Origin: a virus
Direction: 5' to 3' (one strand)
DNA: 22,607 nucleotides
IMG/VR virus record: IMGVR_UViG_3300023179_009545
Location: 1 to 22,607 of that record
Every line of letters begins with the position of its first letter. Position 1 is the stretch's first letter. This document shows positions 5,724 to 12,827 of the stretch, piece after piece. A model generated the notes under the pieces. It searched no databases and had not been told where the DNA came from. It saw only the letters and a list, made by a program, of their open reading frames with translations. Both the position numbers and the translations under genes were made by a program.

Positions 5724-7432
5724 TAAAAAAGGAAATTAAATTGGAAAAAGCAATAGCAGTATATTTAGATAATTCTGATCAGATGGAAATAGAATTTAGT
5801 TGGTTGTATAAAACTTGGATTTTATATTCTCTTGATATGGAATATGATTTAGTTGTTTACTACAACCCGGAGGCAAAGAGCAGGCTTTCTAATTTTCCAG
5901 GAATAGTTTCTATACCTATGCCTCCAATTAGGATGGCTAATAATTATAAATTTTTGAATTCTCATTATTTTTGTACAAAAGAATGGAATGAACCACTAAA
6001 AAAATATAGCTATTTACTAAAAACTGATTGCGATGTTTTTCTTACAGAGCATATGAAAGGCTATATTCCTTCTAAAGTTCTTATTGGAGAGGGAGGATAC
6101 TATAATAGTAGTGATCATAAAAAAATAGAAACAATTAAATTTTTATCACAATTATGGAATCTTGATTATAAATTTTTTACTCTAGTCGGAGCCTCTTTCT
6201 TTGGTAGAACAGATTATATTCTACCTACTGTAGAAAGACAGGCCTTTCTTACTGAAGATATTTTAAATTTTTATAATTCTAATAATATAAAAAATCTAAA
6301 TGGTTTAGATATAGGAATAGCTTCTATGATTGGCGGCGAAATTGCCGTTAATTATAATTTTAGTAATCAACATATAAGTTTGTATTGTTTGGATTCCAAG
6401 TGTTGGTCTACTACCAAAATTGGTAGTGATACTCTGCATATCCATGCCTGGCACTCCCATCTAGACTGGTCAAAACATAAGTTTTTTAAAAATGAATATA
6501 TAGATTGGAAAATTGAAATTAAAGATGCTTTTCTTAATTCAGCCAATTATTGTCACTGGATAGCAACTATGACAATGGAAGATCTTTTTTATTATAGAGA
6601 TCTTTATTCCAAAGGAAAACTAGAAATTAATTATGGCATATTAAAAAATATAAAAAATAAAAATTCTTGTATATTTACAAATGATAATAATATAAAAGTA
6701 TTGCTACCTGATCATAAATATTCTGAAGTTTTTAGTAAAAGAGATCACCACGAAGTTTTCTTTAGAAGAATTATTAATTACCTAATACAAAACAAATATA
6801 TCAAAGGAAATATTATCGACCTTGGAGCTTGGATAGGCGATAATGCTATACCTTGGTCTAAAAATATAGATGGTATAGTTTATGCTATAGACCCTTCTCC
6901 TGGGAATTGTAATTTTATTGAATTATTATTAAAAGAAAATTTTATAAAAAATGTTAAAATAATTCAAAAAGCAATTTCTAGTGAAAATAAAGTTATATCT
7001 ACTTCAAAAGTTTATGGAGATGATTTTTATCATTGCACACTTCAAGATGGAGAATCAGGTGAATATAAGTTTAATGCTTATTCTTTAGATTATCTTTATA
7101 AAAATAATGAGATAGAAAATATTGATTTTATACATCTAGATGTAGAGGGTATGGAATATCAGGTCATTATTGGTGCTGAAAATCTTATTCAAGATAATTG
7201 TCCAATTATAACATTTGAGCAACATTTAAATACTGATGATTATTCCGGTCTATCTAGACACTTGGAATCTAGAGGGTATCATGTCTATATGATTAATGAG
7301 ACTCTACCAGGTTGCAATCCAGATTGTAGAAATTTTATTGCCTTTAAAGATATAAAAGATAAACAAATTTCAGAACTTACTCACGATATAACTTCCTTCT
7401 TTGGAAAAAAAGATTTATTAATTTCAATATAA
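5720..7432 (+). CDS. Glycosyltransferase-like / FkbM methyltransferase fusion protein
   Basis: Two enzyme-like halves are visible in 570 residues. Residues 10-290 resemble phage glycosyltransferase-like proteins: YSYLLKTDCDVFL holds a D103-x-D105 motif for a metal/nucleotide-sugar site, followed by GEGGYYNS and a His-rich LHIHAWHSHLDW segment near 239-250. Residues 345-545 are an FkbM-type SAM-dependent methyltransferase: IIDLGAWIGDNA (365-376) for SAM binding, AIDPSPGNC (389-397), IHLDVEGME (471-479) and ITFEQH. The likely job is sugar addition and O-methylation on a phage or host glycan, or on DNA. The first possible start is TTG 5720, overlapping the previous stop; a TTG at 5741 has a better-spaced AAAGGA site and is a real alternative. 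No signal peptide or membrane segment. Confidence 0.8.
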   Translation: MIKKEIKLEKAIAVYLDNSDQMEIEFSWLYKTWILYSLDMEYDLVVYYNPEAKSRLSNFPGIVSIPMPPIRMANNYKFLNSHYFCTKEWNEPLKKYSYLLKTDCDVFLTEHMKGYIPSKVLIGEGGYYNSSDHKKIETIKFLSQLWNLDYKFFTLVGASFFGRTDYILPTVERQAFLTEDILNFYNSNNIKNLNGLDIGIASMIGGEIAVNYNFSNQHISLYCLDSKCWSTTKIGSDTLHIHAWHSHLDWSKHKFFKNEYIDWKIEIKDAFLNSANYCHWIATMTMEDLFYYRDLYSKGKLEINYGILKNIKNKNSCIFTNDNNIKVLLPDHKYSEVFSKRDHHEVFFRRIINYLIQNKYIKGNIIDLGAWIGDNAIPWSKNIDGIVYAIDPSPGNCNFIELLLKENFIKNVKIIQKAISSENKVISTSKVYGDDFYHCTLQDGESGEYKFNAYSLDYLYKNNEIENIDFIHLDVEGMEYQVIIGAENLIQDNCPIITFEQHLNTDDYSGLSRHLESRGYHVYMINETLPGCNPDCRNFIAFKDIKDKQISELTHDITSFFGKKDLLISI

Positions 7433-7449
7433 ATAATAACAGGTGTTTT

Positions 7450-7773
7450 TTGATAAAAGCTATTGCTAATAAAAGAATAGATCTTTCTCCAGAAGAATTT
7501 AATTATTATAAATTATTATCAGATAAATATGGTACAGATTCTTTTAAAACATTATTTGAGACCGACCATAATGGAATAGTTATTTCCGTCTCACCACCTC
7601 TGGATGGACAAACACCTATGGCTATAATATTTTATATGTTAAATGTTATGTTTACCCAAAGAATGAGGCTTCTCGATGCTAAGATATCAAAATTTGAGGC
7701 AATAGAGAAAAAAGTTGACCAGTTGTGCGGGGTGGCTACCATAGTGGAGAGGATGGAAGATGGCAAAAATTAA
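7450..7773 (+). CDS. Small unknown protein
   Basis: This 107-residue protein starts at TTG with CAGGTG a few bases upstream. The first third contains LSPEEFNYYKLLSDKYG, a short helical domain; a hydrophobic stretch near 57-70 (MAIIFYMLNVMF) and a Lys/Glu-rich helix follow. The hydrophobic stretch is probably a buried helix, not a clear membrane anchor. It overlaps the next gene by 14 bases, so the two are likely translated together. The family is not recognised. Confidence 0.7.
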   Translation: MIKAIANKRIDLSPEEFNYYKLLSDKYGTDSFKTLFETDHNGIVISVSPPLDGQTPMAIIFYMLNVMFTQRMRLLDAKISKFEAIEKKVDQLCGVATIVERMEDGKN

Positions 7774-8311
7774 AGACCTTCTAAATCTAGAAAATTTTTC
7801 ACCAGAAGAAATAGATCTTTCTCCACTAGAAAAAATTTCAGGGATGCTTCCATCCAATGGAATTGTTGATCTCAACATCGCAGAACAAGGTTTAATTACC
7901 ACACTAGAAGGACAGAATTTCTGTCAGGAAAAAATTGCTCTTTTAGATAGATATATTGGACTTCTTGAATCAAAAAAAAATAAAGCATGGTCAAATGCTG
8001 CTCTTAATAAATCAAAAGAAGAAGGGCATAAAACAGGAAAAGACAAAGAATGGTTTGCTCAAGCAGACGATGAATATATTGAATTTTGTAATAAATTAAC
8101 GATGGCTAAAGCTACCAAAAAATGGTTTGAAAATAAAGCAAATTATTATTTTGGATGGCATTATACCTTCAAAACCTTCCTAAGAAGGGACTATCCTATT
8201 GAAAAATCAAGTAATATAACTTTTGGTGCCTATGATTTTGAGGAGAAGGAAACCCCTCCTCCTTCCGATGTAGACATTGAAGTTAATTCTGATGATATTG
8301 AGTGGGAATAG
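7760..8311 (+). CDS. Unknown helical protein, possibly a UvsY-like recombination mediator
   Basis: The 183-residue protein has a Lys-rich helical centre (about residues 60-150; ALLDRYIGLLESKKNKAW, then TMAKATKKWFENKANYY) and an acidic C-terminal tail ending in SDDIEWE. Its size, helical layout, position directly upstream of the SSB gene and company of RecA are what one expects for a UvsY-type mediator that loads recombinase on SSB-coated DNA. Residue-level similarity to T4 UvsY is too weak for me to claim; this is context-based inference. ATG 7760 with GGAGAGGATGG region upstream overlaps the previous gene. Confidence 0.65.
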   Translation: MAKIKDLLNLENFSPEEIDLSPLEKISGMLPSNGIVDLNIAEQGLITTLEGQNFCQEKIALLDRYIGLLESKKNKAWSNAALNKSKEEGHKTGKDKEWFAQADDEYIEFCNKLTMAKATKKWFENKANYYFGWHYTFKTFLRRDYPIEKSSNITFGAYDFEEKETPPPSDVDIEVNSDDIEWE

Positions 8312-8315
8312 CCTA

Positions 8316-8381
8316 ACTTCGGAACAAGTCCGCATTGTGCGGCAAACTCCACAAAACAACAATCCACAATTAACAAGGAAG
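8316..8381 (+). promoter_or_regulatory. Structured leader of the SSB gene, possible autogenous operator
   Basis: Right after the upstream stop are two adjacent small hairpins: ACTT 8316-8319 with AAGT 8326-8329, and CCGCA 8330-8334 with TGCGG 8338-8342. They are followed by 32 bases with no G at all (8343-8374) and then the ribosome site AAGGAAG (8375-8381), five bases before ATG. T4 gene 32 has a similar plan: a compact RNA fold where gp32 nucleates, then an unstructured leader that it coats to block translation. The analogy is inference. Confidence 0.45.
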
Positions 8382-8386
8382 CACAT

Positions 8387-9034
8387 ATGATTTTTGGCGA
8401 AGTAGATTGGAATTCAGCAGATTCTTCAACTGGAAAATCTGATTTTATGAAACTAGAAGAGGGTGAGAACACTGTTAGGATCATGAGTAATCCTATTCAG
8501 TTTTATATTCACTGGTGTAATGGACCAGATGGAAGTAAACGTAAGTTCAATAGCCCAGTAGATGATCCAGTTATGGTTCGTCGTCTAGAAGACTCGGGAT
8601 TTAAACGTACAGCCAGATGGTTTATTAAAGTTCTTGATCGTCGTGACAACCAATTCAAAGCACTAGAGATTGGTCCACAGGTTTTTAATGGTATTAAATC
8701 CCTCTATACAAATAAAAGATGGGGTAAAGTAACTGGATATGATATTACTATTACTAGAGCACCTAAAGGTACTCAGCCTCTTTACAGCGTTACCCCCAAT
8801 CCTCATGAGGCACTTCCAGGTGATCTAAAACAGAAATTCCAAGATTTTAATGATAGAATCAATCTTGAGAAGATTATCTCCCCATCAGCTGCTTCTGATA
8901 TTGCTGAGTATATGAAGTGGTCTGATTCCAAACCAGCTACTTCTGCTTCCACCGCCGCTACCACTGGGGCTGAGTCGAAACAGTCTACTCAGAAAGCAAA
9001 GGGTGATGATTTTGACTTTGAATTTGAAGACTGA
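8387..9034 (+). CDS. Single-stranded DNA-binding protein, gp32-like
   Basis: The 215-residue product has the features of large-phage SSBs: an N-terminal LEEGENTVRIMSNP segment leading into a strand-rich core with conserved aromatic and basic residues (FYIHWCNGPDGSKRKF, RTARWFIKVLDR, KRWGKVTGYDITITR), a flexible Ala/Ser/Thr linker about 183-200, and a strongly acidic aromatic tail DDFDFEFED. Such tails recruit replication and recombination partners. It would coat single-stranded DNA for the DnaE replisome and RecA. It stands alone between a structured leader and a terminator, which allows high independent expression. ATG 8387 has AAGGAAG five bases upstream. Confidence 0.85.
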   Translation: MIFGEVDWNSADSSTGKSDFMKLEEGENTVRIMSNPIQFYIHWCNGPDGSKRKFNSPVDDPVMVRRLEDSGFKRTARWFIKVLDRRDNQFKALEIGPQVFNGIKSLYTNKRWGKVTGYDITITRAPKGTQPLYSVTPNPHEALPGDLKQKFQDFNDRINLEKIISPSAASDIAEYMKWSDSKPATSASTAATTGAESKQSTQKAKGDDFDFEFED

Positions 9035-9058
9035 AATTATTAATTAAAGTAAAACTGA

Positions 9059-9093
9059 CCCCTGCATGGAGTAAAATTCATGCAGGGGTTTTT
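9059..9093 (+). terminator. Rho-independent terminator overlapping the ruvC ribosome site
   Basis: CCCCTGCATG (9059-9068) pairs perfectly with CATGCAGGGG (9079-9088) around a 10-base A/T-rich loop, followed by TTTTT (9089-9093). The next start codon, ATG 9094, follows the T-run directly, so the only ribosome site for that gene (AGGGG, 9084-9088) lies in the 3' arm of the stem. The element would end SSB transcripts and mask initiation on read-through transcripts. Confidence 0.93.
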
Positions 9094-9645
9094 ATGTTTA
9101 AAACATTATCATTTGATATATCTTCGACTACGATAGGCTGGGCTTTGTTAGAAAACTCAGAAGATCAAATTTCCATTATAGAGCATGGTCATCTCAAGCC
9201 TCCCAAATCAAATTTTTCTTTGGCTAATAGGGCTTTAAAATCTCAGGTTTTAATTAAAAATTTAATTAAAAAATATAATCCAGATAAAATTGCTATAGAA
9301 GATTATGTTACAAAATTTACAAAAGGTAAAAGTACTGCTAAAACTATTGTAGTATTATCCGTCTTTAATGAAGCTATGACTATGGCTTGTATTGAGGAAA
9401 AAAAAGTAGACCCAGATAGATTGGCGGTTATAAGTATTAGAAGTTTGCTTTCTAAATCTTTTAGTCAAAAAATTTCTTCAAAAGAAGAATGTTTTGATTT
9501 TATAAAAAATATTAAATCATTTACCGTTAAATATAATAAGAAACAAAAAATTAAAAAAGAAACATTTGATGAAGCAGATGCCGTAGCGGTAGGTATTTCT
9601 TCTATTATTAGGAGTAACAATGGCAAAAAATTTATCCTACAATAA
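9094..9645 (+). CDS. ruvC: RuvC-like Holliday-junction resolvase
   Basis: The 183-residue product has an RNase H-like RuvC layout: LSFDISSTTIGWALL with D8, IAIEDY with E69, and DEADAVAVG with D159 and D162, giving the four metal-binding acidic residues of RuvC. It would cut branched recombination intermediates before DNA packaging. D8 lies so near the N-terminus that the start must be ATG 9094, whose ribosome site is inside the terminator stem. The 3' end overlaps groEL by 26 bases. A Lys-rich insertion (residues 140-157) precedes the last motif. It could also belong to a related RuvC-fold nuclease family; the catalytic pattern is clear. Confidence 0.85.
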   Translation: MFKTLSFDISSTTIGWALLENSEDQISIIEHGHLKPPKSNFSLANRALKSQVLIKNLIKKYNPDKIAIEDYVTKFTKGKSTAKTIVVLSVFNEAMTMACIEEKKVDPDRLAVISIRSLLSKSFSQKISSKEECFDFIKNIKSFTVKYNKKQKIKKETFDEADAVAVGISSIIRSNNGKKFILQ

Positions 9646-11266
9646 AGAGGCTCGGGCCAAACTTCAGGCCGGTATTGATAAACTGTCTAAAACAGTTGCT
9701 GTAACTATGGGTCCTCAAGGAAAGAATGTTATTTTACAAAAATTTGTAGGCAATCCAGTTATTACTAAAGATGGAGTCTCTGTTGCAAGAGAAATTGTTT
9801 TAGAAGATCCAATAGAAAATTTAGCCTGTCAATTAGTCAAAGAGGCTGCGGGAAGAACGGCAGATATGGCAGGTGATGGAACAACTACTGCCACTGTTTT
9901 GACTCATGAAATTTTTTCTAGAGGCAATAAATTAATAGAAGAAAATTACAATCCACTTTATCTCAAAAGAGGTTTAGAATGGGCAAGAGATCAAATTATA
10001 AAGAATTTAAATAGTATAGCAACTCCAGTTAATGATTTTAATTCTTTAAAAAATATTGCAACAATTTCTTCTAATAACGATGCCGAGATGGGGGGATTGA
10101 TTGCAGAGGCTTTTGAAAAGGTTGGATTAACCGGAACAGTTACTGCGGAAGCTTCACCTGGAAATATCTCTTATGTTAGAATTACAGATGGAATAGAGTA
10201 TAAAAAAGGCTATATCACGCCTAACTTTATTGTTGATGGTGGATCTGAAATAATTTTTCAGAATGCCGCTATTATTGTAACTACTCATGAATTTTCCTCA
10301 CTTACTGCTGGATGGCTTCCACTCCTAAATGAATTGAGTGAATCTCAAACTCCAGTTTTGATTATTTGTAAATCTTTAAAACAAGAAGCTTTAGCAACTT
10401 TTGTTACAAATAATAAACTCGGTAGATTAAAATGTGTTGCCACGGAACTTCCATTATTTACTAGAAATAATAATGAATGGCTAGATGACCTAGCCATTCT
10501 TTTGGGAGCTAAAATTATTGGTCCAGAATTCGGATTAGAGCCTCAGGATGTAAAAATTTCAGATTTGGGATTCGCAAATAGAGTTATTGTAGGTAAGTAT
10601 GATACAAAAATTTTAGAATCCAGAAAAGATCCTGTTAGATTATCTTCTAAATTATCAGTTTATAAAGAAGATCTTCAAAAATTACTAGGAGATACTGATA
10701 GACTTGATATTAAAAAAAGAATGGAATTTTTAAATAATAAAGCTGCTGTAATTGTAGTAGGATATAATACTGAATTAGAACTTAGAGAAAAAGGAGATAG
10801 ATTAGATGATGCTCTCGGTGCAACCAGGGCCGCAATTGATGAGGGATACGTTCCTGGAGGTGGAATGGCCCTCTTTAAATCTGCTGCCATGGTTAAATTA
10901 GAGGATGCTCCAGAGGAGATACGAGAAGCTGCAAAGGTTCTTTTAGATTCATGCTCAAGACCTTTGTGTCAAATTTCATATAATGCTTTTCAAGATCCAA
11001 AACTTATTCTCAGTAAAGCACTAGAGAATTTAGATACGGATATTGGATTTAATGCCTCTACTTGTAAATGGGAGGATTTGATTGCTGCTGGAGTTATAGA
11101 TCCCAAAAAAGTTACTAGGACAGCTCTAGAAAACTCGACAAGCATCGCCCTGCTGCTTATAAATACAGAAGCGGTGGTCTCTGAAGAACCAGAGAAACCA
11201 TCTGGATGGCAGCCGCCAGCAGGTTGGCGGCCACCAGAGTCCTCTAATTTAAACCACAAATATTAG
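9620..11266 (+). CDS. groL: GroEL-type 60-kDa chaperonin
   Basis: The 548 residues align along their length with bacterial GroEL: VAVTMGPQGKNV, the ATP site AGDGTTTATVL (D86 equals E. coli D87), TISSNNDAEMG, KKGYITPNFIVD, and DDALGATRAAIDEGYVPGGG (D397 equals E. coli D398). Equatorial, intermediate and apical segments are all present, so an ATPase ring is expected. The tail is unusual: instead of GGM repeats it ends with a Pro/Trp segment containing GWQPPAGWRPPE. No groES is in the window. Phage-encoded GroELs are known from jumbo phages and may work with or without a co-chaperonin. Start ATG with AGGAG six bases upstream; it overlaps the ruvC 3' end, and recA follows after eight bases. Confidence 0.95.
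   Translation: MAKNLSYNKEARAKLQAGIDKLSKTVAVTMGPQGKNVILQKFVGNPVITKDGVSVAREIVLEDPIENLACQLVKEAAGRTADMAGDGTTTATVLTHEIFSRGNKLIEENYNPLYLKRGLEWARDQIIKNLNSIATPVNDFNSLKNIATISSNNDAEMGGLIAEAFEKVGLTGTVTAEASPGNISYVRITDGIEYKKGYITPNFIVDGGSEIIFQNAAIIVTTHEFSSLTAGWLPLLNELSESQTPVLIICKSLKQEALATFVTNNKLGRLKCVATELPLFTRNNNEWLDDLAILLGAKIIGPEFGLEPQDVKISDLGFANRVIVGKYDTKILESRKDPVRLSSKLSVYKEDLQKLLGDTDRLDIKKRMEFLNNKAAVIVVGYNTELELREKGDRLDDALGATRAAIDEGYVPGGGMALFKSAAMVKLEDAPEEIREAAKVLLDSCSRPLCQISYNAFQDPKLILSKALENLDTDIGFNASTCKWEDLIAAGVIDPKKVTRTALENSTSIALLLINTEAVVSEEPEKPSGWQPPAGWRPPESSNLNHKY
11212..11231 (+). other. GC-rich hairpin at the 3' end of groEL
   Basis: GCCGCCA (11212-11218) pairs with TGGCGGC (11225-11231) over a six-base loop, with TGG/CCA able to extend the stem after a small internal loop. 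It is an island of GC in an AT-rich genome, 44 bases before the recA start, and encodes the duplicated GW(Q/R)PP motif of the GroEL tail. No T-run follows, so it is not a standard terminator; it may stabilise or process the mRNA. Confidence 0.5.
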
Positions 11267-11274
11267 GAGAAAAA

Positions 11275-12060
11275 ATGGCAAAAGCCGAAGAGAAATTAAT
11301 GTCAGAAAATGAAGCTTGGAAACATCTAGAGGATTTATTTGGATCAGATTCTGTTGTTAGACCAGACGAGGTTGTAAAGACTGATATAATTAAGACCACC
11401 ACTCCCTCCCTCGATAGGGCTCTCGGTGTTGGAGGATGGCCTCGTGGTAGGCTTATTCAGTTAGCTGGAGCGCCTAGCTCTGGAAAAACCCTCCTAGCCC
11501 TGCTAGCTATCGCAGAATGGCAGGCAGAACATCCAGAGAATTGTGCTGCATTTTTAGATGCAGAATTTACTTACAGTGCCGATTGGGCTGCAAAATTTGG
11601 AGTAGATAATGACAGAGTTTATCTTGTTAAGAGTAACGAGGCCTCCAAAATATTTGGAGGGCTAGTTGGAAAGGTAAAGAAAAATTCTGTTACTGGTAAG
11701 CTAACAAAAATTCCTGGTTTATTTGATATGATTGCTGAAGGACAGGTTATTTCATATGTTCACCCAGAGACAAAAAAGAAAATTAATTTAAATTGTGGAA
11801 GAATGGGAGTTATAGTACTTGATTCTATAGCCAACTTGCAAGTACCCCAGGAAATTGAGGCCGATGTCGGAAAATCTCTTATGGCAGCGGTAGCTAGATT
11901 TTTAACTGTTGAACTTAAAAAATTAACCCCTGGAATTGCCAAGGCAAATGTTGTAATGATTGGTATAAATCAAGTCCGTGTAGAGGTTGGAAAGATGTTT
12001 GGTGATCCAGAATGCGTTGATCCTTTTTCTACAGTTGTTAAAATAAGATATAAAGTGTAA
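11275..12060 (+). CDS. recA: RecA recombinase, N-terminal fragment ending in a 15-residue intein N-fragment
   Basis: Residues 1-246 are the RecA core: Walker A GAPSSGKT (65-72), catalytic region FLDAEF with E97, Walker B VIVLDS (179-184) and INQVRVEVGKMFGDPE (231-246), ending exactly where RecA continues with TTxGG. Residues 247-261 (CVDPFSTVVKIRYKV) do not fit RecA; they form block A of an intein with Cys1 at 247, after which the gene stops. The product is predicted to splice to the protein at 12453. Later residues resemble bacterial RecA more than T4 UvsX. An insertion around residues 135-175 (KKNSVTGKLTK...) lengthens the core relative to RecA. Start ATG with AGGAGA just upstream. Confidence 0.93.
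   Translation: MAKAEEKLMSENEAWKHLEDLFGSDSVVRPDEVVKTDIIKTTTPSLDRALGVGGWPRGRLIQLAGAPSSGKTLLALLAIAEWQAEHPENCAAFLDAEFTYSADWAAKFGVDNDRVYLVKSNEASKIFGGLVGKVKKNSVTGKLTKIPGLFDMIAEGQVISYVHPETKKKINLNCGRMGVIVLDSIANLQVPQEIEADVGKSLMAAVARFLTVELKKLTPGIAKANVVMIGINQVRVEVGKMFGDPECVDPFSTVVKIRYKV
12013..12057 (+). other. Split intein 3, very short N-fragment (15 residues) in RecA
   Basis: CVDPFSTVVKIRYKV starts with the nucleophile Cys and continues as intein block A, then meets a TAA. Block B, which contains the T-x-x-H motif and normally belongs to the N-fragment, is instead in the partner at 12453. This defines an atypical split, as described for metagenomic AceL-TerL and VidaL inteins, with nearly all of the fold in the C-fragment. 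Confidence 0.88.
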
Positions 12061-12076
12061 AATCTCCCGCCCCCTC

Positions 12077-12126
12077 CACCTCCTTTATCTTCTATTGATT
12101 ATCTTGAATAAAATACATGAGGTGGG
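12077..12126 (+). promoter_or_regulatory. Anti-SD-like stem masking a ribosome site between the recA halves
   Basis: CCACCTC (12076-12082) is complementary to GAGGTGG (12119-12125). The second arm is a ribosome site for ATG 12129, which opens a 12-codon frame ending at 12167. The first arm lies in CACCTCCTTT (12077-12086), which matches the 3' tail of bacterial 16S rRNA. Hidden ribosome sites are known to restrain homing endonuclease translation (for example I-TevI of T4), so this may be the leftover leader of the decayed endonuclease. Confidence 0.45.
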
Positions 12127-12210
12127 TAATGCAAAATTATAAAAATTATTTTATATTTAGTTATTAAATTAAAAATAATATTCCAAAATTTTCAATAAAA
12201 TCAAACTTAA

Positions 12211-12456
12211 CCTTATTTGAAATTAAAGAAAAATCATTTTTTAAAAAATGGCAAAAAGATATCAGCAGATCCAAGTATTTTTAATCATGATGATATTTTT
12301 TTTAAAAAAATGTCAGCCATGGAAATATGGAAAAGAGACGAAGATAGAATAAAAAAAATTAAAGACCTTGGATATAAAGTGTTTATATTTTGGGAGAACA
12401 CAATACACTTCGATCCGGAGTATATAAAGCAAACAATTTTAAGGAGTATTAAATGA
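12211..12456 (+). pseudogene. Remnant of a homing endonuclease between the recA halves
   Basis: The open stretch (possible TTG start at 12217, 79 residues) matches only the C-terminal end of Vsr-like phage endonucleases: SADPSIFNHDDIFF, then MSAMEIWKRDEDRIKKIKDLGYKVFIFWE. In that family the catalytic residues lie upstream and are missing here; the frame is closed by a TAA at 12208 and no ribosome site precedes the TTG. A short frame starting at 12129 with a good ribosome site may be what remains of the N-terminus. The stop overlaps the next ATG as ATGA, preserving the coupling of an intact arrangement. It is therefore read as a decayed counterpart of the intact endonuclease in dnaE; a small retained peptide cannot be excluded. 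Confidence 0.75.
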
Positions 12457-12827
12457 CTTATATTTATGAGGAAATAACATTGGCTGAATTATTCGAACGC
12501 TTTGCAGGTGAAGCTTCTTATAAGCAACCAAAAACAATCGATATTAGTGATATTGATTTAGAGATAGAGGGTTGGGACTTCGAGACAAATTCAAGTGTTT
12601 ATTCGAAAATAAATGCTCTTCTAATAAAAGAGCCTGTTAAAGAGCATTGGAAGCTTGGAGATTTACATGCAACATCTGGTCATTTAGTTTATGACTATAA
12701 TCTTGGAGCATACGTTAGGATGGATCAGCACAAGGATGCAGTAAAGATTGAGGAGCCAATGCTTGTTGTTGATTTATCTGTAGATAAAATTAAAAATTAT
12801 ATGGCAAATGGTCAACTAAATCACAAT
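12453..12827 (+). other. Split intein 3, long C-fragment (125 residues) in RecA
   Basis: It starts MTYIYEEITLAELFERF, the continuation of the strand left open by the 15-residue N-fragment. Block B is LHATSGHLVYD with T74 and H77, block F is MLVVDLSVDKIKNYMANG and block G is QLNHN, with penultimate His and terminal Asn; the +1 residue is Thr. With the N-fragment the intein totals about 140 residues, a mini-intein without an internal endonuclease. Confidence 0.9.

Noticed and set aside
7428-7435. TATAAATA as a late promoter for the gene at 7450
   Set aside because: It overlaps a stop codon and is only 14 bases from the start codon, leaving no room for the ribosome site; chance matches are expected in such AT-rich DNA.
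12129-12167. Twelve-codon frame with a good ribosome site as a real small gene
   Set aside because: It stops after 12 codons and sits where an endonuclease start would be; better explained as the remains of that gene.
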